Positions 1 through 16,100 of a stretch of DNA of 64,000 bases are shown here, one piece after another. The DNA is from Limnomonas spitsbergensis (taxonomy: Eukaryota; Chlorophyta; Chlorophyceae; Chlamydomonadales), in contig JAYJMM010000116.1 in the NCBI GenBank assembly GCA_037349105.1, positions 2,728,001 through 2,792,000 of the forward strand, given 5' to 3'. A program made the translations under genes and the position numbers. The notes under the pieces are model-generated. The model was not told where the DNA came from and searched no databases. It saw nothing but the letters and a program-made list of their open reading frames with translations. Positions within the stretch are counted from its first letter, which is position 1; every line of letters starts with the position of its first letter.

Positions 1-194
1 GCTTAAAAGCAAGGAGCGGAGAAACAAACAGTAAGAGGGTTGCTGGCGGTGCAGCCAGTTAAAAATATGAGGGGGGAAACTGGCCCTTGCGCCCGCTCAC
101 CACAAAGCATCCGTGATCAAAAAGACACTTAAAACCTACTTGCCCATCGCCCGCGCTCAACTGCCCGAGTATAACACGCCTACGCAATCCGTAC

Positions 195-4512
<4,318 letters not shown>

Positions 4513-7050
4513 AAGTAGCGTAAACTATATGAATGTTAGGCAGCAAGTAATAATTACGGGTACGAGGACCAGAAATTACGTGGTATCGTCACAGCCAGAG
4601 AAGTCCCAGCTTCCACAACCACCGCCTCCAGCTCCTGGAACCAGCTCCGAAACATAACCGTACTGGCCATGCGCTAGGGCCAACATGACCTATGACGCCG
4701 TGACGCGCGACGCGTGGCCCGAACGTAGCAAGGTTTTGGACGCGGGGCACAGCCAGCCAGGCAAGCATGAGAAAAGCCGTGTGTCACAGGACCGAGCTTC
4801 CATATGCCAAGAATGCCGACGAGACGCACCGGCCGTGACGCACGCGAGGATTGAGCACAATACCGTAGACTTTATTGGCCTCCGCGAACGCCCAGAAATT
4901 TTTTGCCCCGGTCTATTATTCAAGACAAGAAAAAAGATGAACAAGTCGTCGGTGTACGGCACCACAGTAGATTAAAGACAAGAAAAAAGATGTACAAACC
5001 GACCAGCAACCGACCGTCGTCAACCAGTCCTGGCTGGCCCTCGCTCGTCACCGCGATCGCATTGTAATGTTAACACCTACATCGTTGGTGTATCTAGCTG
5101 CTGATACCTCTCATGTCTTGTCGAGTGGAACATCGAGAGGAAACCGTGAGTCAGAGAGTGGACAGCGATGCATGCCAGGGAGCGTGCCTGCTACAGCTGA
5201 CAGCTGAGATTCAAACTGTGTTCACACTCCTCACACTCGGCACTGCCAGCCGATGCTGCTCTGGCTCGTCGCTGCTCGCGATCGCTTGTGAATACGCTTT
5301 TCGCGAGTTCCGTCCCATGGAGCAAAAATGGGTAAACACCAAACCCATCCGATGTGCCACATCATTTGTCGTATGAATTGATTGTCATACTCAAACAACA
5401 AATAGTCACTGTGATACCGTAACTGATATTGGGCATGCCCTGACAAGTCTGCATGAAGCCATGAATGAAGCCATCTAAATGAAGCCATGTCAAAAATACT
5501 GCGTTCATACCTGGTCGGACCCACCAATACAAAGTGCCCCCCCCCCCATAGCCGTAAATAGAACTGGGGCCTGTAGCCACCATTACACGTGGTGATGATG
5601 TTGTATATTAACCGGAATATGCGTTGTCGTAAGGCGCTCGGGCCGAAATCAATACTTTTGTAAGCCGCGCACCGCACTGGGCAACTGCCCCTAACCCCAC
5701 CGAACGGTCCTCAAACTTGGGTTGCGCAGTACCGTTGTGACATCTGGTCAACAGGTCGCGGTGCAGATATTGCGTGTGCATCTGTACGGTACCGGTGTGT
5801 GGACAAGGTGTGACGCGCGTGCGCGCGCGCGCACAAGCAATCGTTTAATATTGCGTGATAAGCCGCAAATGCGTCTATGAGTTAATTGTTAAAGTGTTTA
5901 TTAAGCTGCAAAGGCAAATTAACATTAATTTTTAGCGGAGGCAAAGCGCGTCTACGGTAGATGGGCTGATGAGCAATCGGACTGACAGGCAGACATCGGG
6001 GCAGACATGTCAAAATCTTTACTGTATGCAAGCCAGGTATGGATGGTGGTATGGATATATCATGCTGCAGCAACGACAGGTTTCCCGGGCTCATATCAGG
6101 GCCTTATAAAGAATTTAGCAGCTCTCCAACCCAGGAATGTACGTGGAACTTGATGTTTAGAGCGGTGCATACCCGCTGCTGGTATGCAGCGGGTATGCAC
6201 TGTTCTAAGCCCGCTGCTGGTAGTTTATTTTCTTCCAACCAGACAGTTGGGCGCCCACGCGGCCGAGCCTTTCTGAGCAGGGCCCAGAGGTGTAATGTCA
6301 TTGATCCGCTGCTGTCAACGGTGCTGGGCAAGGAGAGATGGCGAGCCTGTGGAGGATGCGCTGCATGTCTGCTTCCAGTGCCCTAGCGTGTAGGAGAGGC
6401 CTAGGGAGAGAGGTTGGACAGGCCCCCCGGAGAGTGCCTCAGACTTTCAACAGGGGCAGGCTTGGGTGGGAGACTCTGACTTTTGTTGAGGTCGTGGTAA
6501 GCATTGTTGAGGCAGAGTTTGTTGCTTTTCTGTGCCTTCTTGGAGAATAGGCTCGAGGGGGGCTGTGATCCTTCGGGCTGCCTTTTCCTTTTTGGGGGGG
6601 GGTATTACTCTCCCCTTTGTGTTCTTCTCCTTCTTTCCCTCTTACTTACAGTTCCATTTATTTTCTTCCAACAGAACAGTTGTCCAGAGGTGTAACGTCA
6701 GTGACCCACTGTGCACTGCTGAACGCTCGGTGCAAGGTAGAAACTACAATGGGGTAAACATCACACTGAACATCGTACCTTGTCAGGTTAAAAGACCTTG
6801 CCACGCATGCTGCATATGCGAGGCAAGATCTACACAAGGTACTTGGGAATCCCCTTGCTTCAGCCTACTGTTTGAAGCAAAGGGCGCAAAATGCAGCGGA
6901 GTCGAGCAAGTCCTCAAAGGCTCCGGGACTCGAGAGAAACTAGCAACTTCAACCATATCTCGATACATTTCAATTCTGACAAAAAGCTGTGGCTGCCAGC
7001 TTGAGCTTGCGGCTGTGGCTGGCAGCTCAGGCTTGCAATGGCGAAGCAGC
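4513..7050. other. Intergenic region between FtsH and the LEA-like gene
   Basis: Holds the FtsH upstream region and the LEA-like gene's 3' flank. Visible items: a C-homopolymer near 5540, alternating CG/GC dinucleotides at about 5813-5832, and dispersed-repeat pieces at 6150-6300 and 6655-6735. A TTACA (TGTAA on the minus strand) at 6646 could be a distal poly(A) signal for the LEA-like gene but is 400 nt from its stop. A 148-codon minus frame at 5231-5677 matches nothing recognised. No convincing gene. Confidence 0.6.
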
Positions 7051-10000
7051 TCAGGCAATTGGGGGCTTGGCAGGCTCCGCAGCCTTGGTCATGGGGCGAA
7101 CCTCCTTGGCAACGTCCTTGGCAGCCTGCTTGACGTCTTCCACCTTCTTGGCCGGTGTCTCCTTGACCGACTTCTTAGCCTGTCCACACCATGAAAGCCA
7201 GCTCAAAAGAGTTAGGCATTGCTAAGCCAACAACAAATCCCTAAGATCAGAGCACGGGGCAGAATGGCAGATGTGTTGACAGAATGGTGTTGCACTGTCC
7301 AGTTCTGTGTGTTCCCCTTCTAAGATTCAGCTCAGGGTCTTCGATTTGGTCTGGGCTGGTTGGCTGCTACGTTTCAGTATACAATTAGAGCCTGATTCAT
7401 TGGCGTATATACTCCTGTCTGCTAACAGGATGCGCCACCCTTCATGCAGCTCACTACAAAACCGTGACACTCCTTCCCTCGCCTGGAAACCTGATGCCGG
7501 CTGTATCGGCTGCCCAACTGATCGGGATGTCCGCCCATACAATAGTGTACCAGGAGGTGCATGCAGAATAATTGAAGTCAGGTCTTACTCCTGGGCCCTA
7601 AATCTTTCCTTGAGCCTGGCAACACGCCAACCTGCTCAGTATGCCCCCAAAGCTGTGTTCGTTTTTGCGGCTACCAGTCCACGTCTGGAAGGCCGCCCTG
7701 CAAGCGCCAGCGGCCCGATTTATACCAAACCAGACCGGCCTACAACTACCGGTAGTGCAGTTCGGCTGGCCACAACTAGCTTTCTGGCCTCTGGACAGAA
7801 TGTATCTGGGCCTACCTTACCCCCTCCCTATCCACTTCTTGGCCCATGGCGTACCTTCTCACCACCATCAAACTTCTTGTTCTTCTTGATGTACACCGTT
7901 GTCCCCGCTGCAGCGCCAGCGACGGCGAGGGCAGTCCCAACGCTCCCCAGAATGATGTACAGGCGCTTCCTGGAAACATTGGGAGACATTAGTGGGACCC
8001 TGGTAGCACAATCTGGCTGAACCTGTGCCGTGTCGAGCCGTATCGTGCCGAATCGTAGCACTTTGGTAGTACAACCTGGCTGGACCTGTGCCGTATTGCG
8101 CCGTTTCATGCCGCATTGTGCTATGCTGAGTGGGACAAAGCTGACAGCACACACAATGGCACACACAAAACATTCTCCCAAGAAGCACGAACCATCCATG
8201 TCATCCCCTCAGGGCGGCTGGTTTTGCCGCCAAGGGATGTAAATCGGTGCATGCTTCATATCGAAATACCCGTCGAAATAGAGGCCGTCATGGTGCATAA
8301 GAACGTTCCCACCATGCAAAATCTTGGAAATCTTCTATTGACATGAGGCGTCTTTCCCCCCACCTGTCCTTGTCATCATCCATGTCCTCCACCTTCTTAG
8401 CCGCCTCCTCTTCTGCAGGAGCATTGATTGGTTCATGAAATCAAGCGGCTGGATTACAAGATGCGAGTCCAGGTTAAGATCAAGTCCCTCATTTTGAGAG
8501 TATTGAGGATTTTCGGTTCTGCCAAGGTCAGGCCAAGGAAACGGCCCTACGCTCGTTAAGGGTTAAGTAATAAAGGGTTCAGCTGAAGAGAACCGCGTTG
8601 CGTTGTTTCCTCAACCTCCACGCCCAAATGGGGCGTAGCTTTGTTTCTTTCAGCTGAAGAGAGCGGCGTCATGAATTATGATTCATGATAAATAAGGCAT
8701 TGCCTGGATCTAACCATCAACCCGCTACAGTTTAGTTGATGGGTGCCTTAACTGTGATTTAGCTACAATTCAGCTGCATATCCGCAAATGTCCAAAGGAA
8801 CCTGGTGAATCCAGCCTGCTGAGTACCGGAATGCATGGTATGGTCCCCATCGGCCCAGGAATGGCTACCCAGCGGCCAGCCACATGTGGTCTGGTGCACG
8901 TCAAAATATAAACTGTGTGATCCATCATGACAGTGTTCCGCCACCAATGCAGCCAACACGCTGCTTGTTGCGCTTGGACACGAACATGTCCATCAAATTA
9001 GACACGGATGCACGTGCAGTTGGAAAACCTCTGTTTTCAAGCCGTGAGCAGTCAGGGCTGTTGATCTCGCCATTCTGGATTTATTTTCGCGGATACATAC
9101 AGCGATACACCCTAGGGTCAGTGCATGGTATACTCTCCTCATGGACTGTCAATGGTCCGTCTTGCACCCCAGCATTAACCTGGCTAAAAGGCCCAGGCCG
9201 GGAATTCCTATTTCTGGTTACCGGGTCAACCTTCAGCGGGTCATGCAGTGGCTGCAAAAAGCCCAATCGGGGGGACCAGCCAACTGCTGGCGGCCTAATC
9301 AGCGGGTCCGGCCACGCACAGGGCCTCAGACCAAAAGCCGGAGTGTAGCTGCCACGTAGCTGATGTGTATCCGAGTCGAGAAGAAACACTGGCCCAAGTA
9401 CACAAAAACGATCTTTAGCAATGGCAGCTGTAATCTCCCGTAAGGTTGGAGTGTAGCTGCTGCATAGCTGATGTGTATGCATCCGATTCTAAAGAAAACA
9501 CTGGCCCAGACACGCGCAGAACGAGTATCAGCGATGGTAGCGCACTCACTGGAATCTCCCGTAAGGTGCAATGCCTTTCCAAGGGATGCAAACGCACCCT
9601 CCTTGGCTCCATTGGTCGACTTTTCTGCCTTGGCGCTCATGGCGTCAGCCTGTAGGTCACAATTCCACACAAAATACGAATCAATCTTCACAAAAGTGAA
9701 GTTTTTGATAAGTGTGGACAGTCCAGCAAAGCACCACATCAGATGCAAGGAACATGTCACCACACGCAGAACGGGGAGTTGCTCTTCACATAGACAAGGA
9801 CAGCAAGGATCTGTTATCGGGTGCCGCATCAACAATGATGTGCGCTTCAGCACTAATCATGTAATTAATACACATGGGCATAATGACATTATATGGGTGC
9901 AACAGCACCAAGAATTCCAGGCTTCATAAGCAGACCCGAGGCCGCCGTCCTTTGTTGACTGAAGGGCGGATGGCCTGGGTACCTCCTTAAGGACAATGTG

Positions 10001-12272
10001 CAGAGACAGAAGGTACTGGTGATACGTGCATTCACCATCCCCAGTGTCCACCTTTTCCTCGACAACCTTGGCCGTCTCATCCTTGGCCTTCGTAGCCTGC
10101 TTGGTGGCACTGTCCTTAAACTCCTCCACCTGGGTAAAAAGGAGAGCCAAAGACGGTAGTAAAAAAGTGGAATCATACGTTTGCTAAAGCCCACTGTCCC
10201 AGGCAGTTGAGGATTTGAAACCAGGAGATCTGAGGGGATACTAGGAAAGACAGCCCAATTTTGTGAAGGTCCTTGGCATGTGGGCACACAGGGTTTTGGT
10301 TCATGTCAGGATGCCTGTTTGCCTGTTAGCACAGGACTGTGCAGAAAGATATCCGTATCCATTTGACACTTCCAAGTGCATTGTTTGGAGGGTACATGCA
10401 ATTATGAATGGTTGGGGTGCCTCACGACGGCCCACCTTTCCAGCAGCTGCCTTGCCCTTATCAGAGGCCTTATCCGCCACCTTCTCCACCTTGTCCGCAA
10501 ACGTTTGTTTGTGCAGGGGCTGCTGCAGCTGCTTCTCCTGCTGCAAAATAAAACACACATCAAAATTCAGGAAGACCGTAAGTGTGTGCTTGGGGGCTGA
10601 TGCTGCTTCTGCAAAATAAAACACAAACAAGTCAGGACGACCGTAAGTGTGTGCTCAAGGGCTGCTTCAGCTGCTGCTGCTGCTGCAAAACAAAATTCAA
10701 AACAATTTAGGACCACCCTCAACAAGCTGTTAAGCACGAGAATGGAAATGTGGTGATGAAAGCATCAAAATCTTGGAACGATGCTCCAAGAAAAGCAATG
10801 CCGTATTTTACATGACACCGCACCTGCTTATTCCAGATCAGTTAAAGGGCACATGACATATCTGCCTGTCTGTGTATACCACAATAACTGCAAAAGCAAA
10901 GTGCTGATTACCGGGTCCTGTTGGCTCGCAGCCATCTGCCACTAAAACTCTCATCCCTACCTTCAGCCGGAAGATCCGGGTGCAACAACCCGTGCTGCTT
11001 TGGCCACCGGTTACAGTCGCCAATTAAGTTGATCCTACAGCTCCCCAACAGCAGTCTGGCACAGACAACAAACATACACTGAGCTGCACCCCTGTTCTGC
11101 ACCTTTCACAAGGCCCAGTCTGTCCCGGCACACAGTAGTACCAGCCTGGCGTCTCAGGCTGAGCAGTGAGCACCCTTCTGACCTGTTTGTACTTTGTGTA
11201 CATCATCGTGGAGACCAGCACAGTGATGAATCCCGCTGTGAAAAGCTGTTGCCCACCCCAGCCGGAGGGCATGCTGAACTTGGGGGACCAACCCTTCTTC
11301 CCACTGCCGCCATCATCGCCGCCGCCTCCACTGGCATACACCTTGACAAAGCGGCCTCGGCCCCCTAGTAGGGGAGCACGCAGGAGGGAGGGGAGAGCAT
11401 GTGGGGACAGGGACGCAGGGTCATCAGGCGGAGTGAAAGTTGAAGCTCCCTCGGGGCACCCGGACTCTTATGTAGTGCACTCATTCTAAAAACAAGAAAC
11501 AGGTTTGATTAGGTTGATATGATTTCATATGAGCGTGCAAACATACAATTAGTGATGTGTTGACGAATCCACTTGAGAAGACACGTACAACACACGCCAT
11601 CCTGATCATTTACTAGTTTTGGTGCTTCCGGCCTGTGAAAATCCTGTCACGATATCAGCATTTTTTTGATATTATATTCACCTTGATGATGCACAATGCA
11701 GGCTGGCTTCAGGCATCACAACAGAGACTCTTTAGGCTGCACCCAATCCACCCATTCCACGCGACGGATAGCAGCGCACCTCCAGACCCGCCTCCGCTCA
11801 TCACGCTTGGGGAGAAGCTGGCGTTCCGGCCCGCTGAGCCTGATGTCAGGTTGGCTAGCTTGAGCACTGCGCAGGACGTATACCCATGCTGCTGTGTCAG
11901 CAGGCATGTTAGCAGGATATACCACATAGGTTGGAGAAAATTGAGGCAGGCTACTTTCTTGTTTCACTGACACTTGCTTTTTTGTCTTCTAGCCCTAGCT
12001 ATTCTGCCTTGAACTGACACCATGCCTATTGTCTTAAAGAATTTAAAAAGCTTGCGAAGGGAGGAGTATCACTAGCATTCAGCCCTTCAGCCAGCGGCAC
12101 TCAAGGAGGGTGCACTTTTGGGCACGTACAGACTCGAGACTTCAACGTATGTAGAGCCTGTCACTAGTTCTTCACCTGGACGATGCAAGATGGGGCTGGT
12201 TTGGCGCTGTGCGTTGAAGCGGCTTCTTGTCTGGAAAGACGTTTGTCCGCGGAGCATCATGATTGAAGCCAT
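7051..12272 (-). CDS. Plastid-type two-membrane-span LEA-like protein
   Basis: Eight exons give 284 residues with consistent phase: 12272-12176, 11364-11183, 10540-10436, 10129-10052, 9649-9550, 8412-8364, 7969-7855, 7179-7051 (stop TGA at 7051-7053). The N-terminus (MASIMMLRGQTSFQTRSRF) is Ser/Arg-rich without acids, like a chloroplast transit peptide, with a plausible cleavage near KVYAS. A Gly-rich stretch and span 1 (LFTAGFITVLVSTMMYTKY) follow. Next come about 100 residues of Lys/Ala/Glu amphipathic helix with LEA-like repeats (ADKVEKVADKASDKGKAA, DSATKQATKAKDETAKVV). Span 2 is LYIILGSVGTALAVAGAAAG, and a second LEA-like segment (AKKVEDVKQAAKDVAKEV) closes the protein. Known LEA proteins protect membranes and proteins under cold or drying stress; that role is inferred here from composition only. 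Apolipoprotein-like or structural membrane roles are alternatives. The acceptor of exon 3 could be 10540 or 10537. Confidence 0.82.
9225..9390 (+). repeat. Copy of an intronic SINE-like interspersed repeat
   Basis: A roughly 150-bp family member in a LEA-like intron, ending in the family tail GTAGCTGN(5-6)TAGCTGA. It shares GGCCACnnnnnGGGGCCTC-type blocks with copies at 16560, 27960 and 48890. No open frame or internal gene. Confidence 0.5.
9355..9570. repeat. Duplicated donor end of a LEA-like exon
   Basis: A unit of about 120 bp containing GATGTGTAT...GAAACACTGGCCCA and ATCTCCCGTAAGGT occurs twice in tandem; the second copy includes the true 3' end and donor of exon 9649-9550. The first copy (ATCTCCCGTAAGGT at about 9431) is a non-coding duplicate of the exon end. 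Confidence 0.65.
10517..10700. repeat. Triplicated acceptor region of a LEA-like exon
   Basis: Three copies of about 75 bp share GCTGCTTCTNCTGCTGCAAAA, AAAACACA and GACCGTAAGTGTGTGCT blocks. The first overlaps the start of exon 10540-10436 and its acceptor; the others lie in the upstream intron and carry the same CAG acceptor and the first exon codons. Confidence 0.65.
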
Positions 12273-13106
12273 TGAATCTTGTCCTGGGCGAACACAGGCG
12301 CGGACATGACGACGTGTCAGCAGTTATCGGGGAATGCGATCCAGTCAGCAGCGAGCTAGGGCTTTCCCAGCAGTTTGGACCTTCCGACAGTCAAGCGCTT
12401 GCGAGGTTGAATTGGGTGCACAGCGCTTAACAAACGCACACCGACGAACATGCAAGAAGCCGCAAACCTATCAGGTAAAGCTACGCGCACTGAAGGGTGT
12501 CTCCCGCCAACTTGGCAGTTTACGTACCTGTTTGTTAAGTTATAGCAAATTGTAGCAAGACAGGGACCAAAATAACTGTTCAGGATAATTCAGTTGTACG
12601 CTTCGGAGGCTCTTTATCAGGTGGCGTGTGGTGTTCACTTTTCAATTGCGAGGCATCAGGAAACTCATCACGCACAGTTGTCGGTTATTACCGGTTGCCC
12701 GAACACGCTCAAATAACGAAAACCCTTATGACACAGAAAATCGAATCAGCATCATGACGGGATCACTGCATTGTGATTCTGGTATGTATTATAGGTTGCT
12801 TAGGTGCACACTTCAAAAATGTATCACAAGCTTGCTTGTCGTTGTAGCCTGACCCTGATATCCATGAGTGTGCCTCGGCAAGAAATTAAGCCTAGTACAA
12901 TGCAGTGGATTGACGGGCACCAGATTTACTGGCACCTGTTCCATGCATGTAATGTAAGTGATGCTCCGCTGGACTGTTAAACCTTCACACACAAAAATTC
13001 ACAGTGGCAGCAGTAGTTTGCACTTTTATAAATACCCTTCAAAATCTCAGTTGACACATCAGCCAGCTTCTGCATGCAGTTCTGCTCTCTGTCTCCGACT
13101 AACAGC
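12273..13106. other. Intergenic: LEA-like promoter and PARP 3' flank
   Basis: An 834-bp gap between the LEA-like start codon and the PARP stop codon, both genes on the minus strand. No recognisable exon, RNA gene or repeat. No TGTAA-type poly(A) signal was found close to the PARP stop on the minus strand. Confidence 0.6.
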
Positions 13107-16100
13107 TTAGTGCATCTTGACAGTCAGAATGTAGCGGATGCGGTGCTGGCTCTCATTGTAGAGCAGGTACTCCGAGTTGTGAAAGGACGACGATGATACA
13201 TTGGGCATGGGCTTGCCCTGAGGCACTACCACTTTGCGACCGTCCAGCTGCAAGTCAATGTTCTTGGCCGGGTCAGGCTCCTGTGTGAGAAGCAGTGTGA
13301 GCAGTGTGAGTGTAAGCAGCAGTGTGAGTGTGAGCAGCGGTGTGGCTAGCAGTGCGAGCAGTGTGAGAAGCAGTGTGAGCAGTGTGGCTTGGGCAGTGTG
13401 AGAAGCAGTGTAGCTAGTAGTGTGGGCAGCAGTATGGGCAGTAGTGTGACCACCTGTGTGAGCAGCAGTTTGGTCAGCTGTGTGGCTAGAAGTGGGGGCA
13501 GCAGCGTGTGCCGTGTAAAAACAAGTGTGAGCACAGGAGAGGTGTTGGCAGGAACGCTAGAAGTATGGGCAGCAGCATGAGCCGTGTGAAAACAAGTGTG
13601 AGCACAGGCGAGTGTTGGCAGGAACGCAAGAAGTGTGGACAGCAGCATAAGCCGTGTGGAAATAAGTGTGAGCACAGGCGAGGTGTTGGCAGGAACGCAA
13701 ACGCAAATCCAGGGGTACCTGCTAATGACCAAACCTTGACAGGCAGCAGGGCATGCTGCACCAGGACCCTACTGCCACAGGCCATGGTGCAGCTGAATTT
13801 TATCTAAATCGTGCTGAAGATAACAGTGGCGGAAGATATCATTCAACCGCCTTCGTATCTCTTGCCCTGGCTCCGATCCACGACGCCTTATCTACCCTCC
13901 CCCCCCCCCAATACCAATATCTGGCAGGGGAGACTCCGTTGCTGACCCCCCTCCCCCTGGGTCCTCTAGCCCCTTGCTGACCCCCCTCCCCCTGGGCCCT
14001 CTAGCCCCTTGCTGACCCCCCTCCCCCTGGGTCCTCTAGCCCCTTGCTGACCCCCCCTCCCCCTGGGTCCTCTAGCCCCTTGCTGACCCCCCCTCCCCCT
14101 GGGTCCTCTAGCCCCTTGCTGACCCCCCCACCCCCTGGGTCCTCTAGCCCCTTGCTGACCACCCCTCCCCCCTGGGCCCTCTAGCCCCTTGCTGACCCCC
14201 CCTCCCCCTGGGCCCTCTAGCCCCTTGCTGACCCCCCCTCCCCCTGGGCCCTCTAGCCCCTTGCTGACCCCCCTCCCCCTGCGTCCTCTAGCCCCTTCAC
14301 ACACCTGCGTCCCCCTGGCGACCACACAATGGTAACCGGGCGGTGCCGCCTTGAGGCTGGGGTCGTCGCGCGTGATGCTGTGCTCCTGGCCCAGCGCGGC
14401 TTCCACTAGGAACATGATGCCTGTCTGGCCGCCACCAGGGAACTGTAGCAACACAAAGGGATGGAGCAGGTGGTGCTATTGCCGAATGATCATGTGCCAA
14501 TGTGACAAAACGTTCATGATGCCTGTCGGGCCGCCACCAGGGAACTGCAGCAACACACAAGGATCGAGAACGTGGTGCTAATGATCATGTGCCAAAGCGA
14601 TGAAACGTTCATGATGCCTGTCGGGCCGCTGTCAGGGAACTGCAGCAACACAAAAGGATGGAGCAGGCACCAATGATATTATGCCAAAGGGACAAAACGT
14701 CCAGGATGCCGGTCGCCCCAGGGAGCTGTTGCAGCTCAAAAGGCCGGAGCAGGCGCCAATGAACTAGCGCTGGAGCCTAGTTTGGGGTTAAGGGTTTAGG
14801 CACCAATAAACTAGCGCTGAAGCCTAGTTTAGGGTTTAGGGTTAAGGCGCCAATAAACTAGCGCTGAAGCAGTTTGACTTACTAGCCTAGTCATGGACAG
14901 CATTTACAATCCATTTCGTTGTTGTGTGGTACGTGATTTAAGCATCCTCAATGGTCCTTCTTAAACGTCATCCCCAAACGTTTGGCCATGGATGTTAATT
15001 AGGGCTAGCCCGCTGTGACGGGCCCATGGGCCGCCACATACCCCATGCATGCCGAATGCCGCTCCATGCATAAGCCGCCCCGGTGCAACCAAATAACTAA
15101 ATCATAGCGGCTATCAATAATGGATTCGTTTTAACGGCTTCATGGCTGCCCATGTTTAATGAGTGACCCATTACGGTGCAGCTCTCACCTGGGCAGGTTG
15201 CACATAGCTGACGCTCTTGCCGCACTCGGAAGCCAAGTAGATTCCGCTGCCCACGCGGCCACCACTATGCGGCATGATCCTCAGCCCGGTCTTGAGGATG
15301 GCCGCAACAACAGCCACGCTGGGGAAGGGCAGGAAAGAGGGTAACATAAGATTGGTGCAATGGTGGGTCACAGAGGGGAGCAAAATATGCCCCTGTCTTG
15401 GGGATGGCGGCAACAACAGCCATGCTGTGGAATAGCAGGAAAGTCAAAAGTATAAGATTGGTGCAATGGTGGCCTGGTTGGTGACAGAGGGGGGCGAAAT
15501 ATGGCAATACCGTGTACACCTGTGTAAGGCGGGACACCAGGAGGGCGGCAATAACAGCCACGCTATGGAAGGGCAGGAGAGTCGAAAAACTGAGATTGGT
15601 ACAAGACTACAGGGGTTGCCTGCTTAGTCACTGAGGGGGGCGAAATATGGCAATATGCGCCTGTGTAAGGCGGGGCACCAAGGTGCATCAAGTCTCAGCA
15701 TGACTGCAAACAAGGGCTTGCTTTCCAGGCAATCTGCTGCGCTGTCGGTCCTTGCTATACAGTATCCTGGCACAGCGCAATATTGTAACTCTCTGCTCCT
15801 CACTTGGTCCCGTGCCAAAGCAGCGTTAGGTTGATGAGGCTGCCATGCTTGCTTTTCAGGTGATGTGCTGAGTTCTCATCCCCTGCTATATCCTGGCAAA
15901 GCGCAATACTGTAAGCGCCTCCCTCCCTTGCTCCTCACTTGGTTCCGTGCCAAAGCAGCTTCCGGTTGCTGAGGCCGTCATGCTTGCTGAAGCGAGCGTC
16001 CTCCTTGTGCCGATTGACCTGCCACACGTCCAGCAGCTGCACGCTCCGGTAAGCGCCAGAGATCGTGTTCTAGAGCGAGGGGAGGGTTCAGGGAAGGGGG

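Noticed and set aside
5231..5677. A 148-codon minus-strand frame between FtsH and the LEA-like gene
   Set aside because: No family resemblance, no supporting exons, and a C-homopolymer inside; left as intergenic.
13966..14454. A 162-codon frame joining a PARP exon to a Gly-rich repeat
   Set aside because: The repeat follows a good donor at 14305 and the protein continues properly in exon 13280-13107.
15271..15561. Extra PARP catalytic exons near 15395 and 15535
   Set aside because: They repeat only the first codons of the true exon plus intron sequence and lack the GIYLAS part; treated as junction duplicates.
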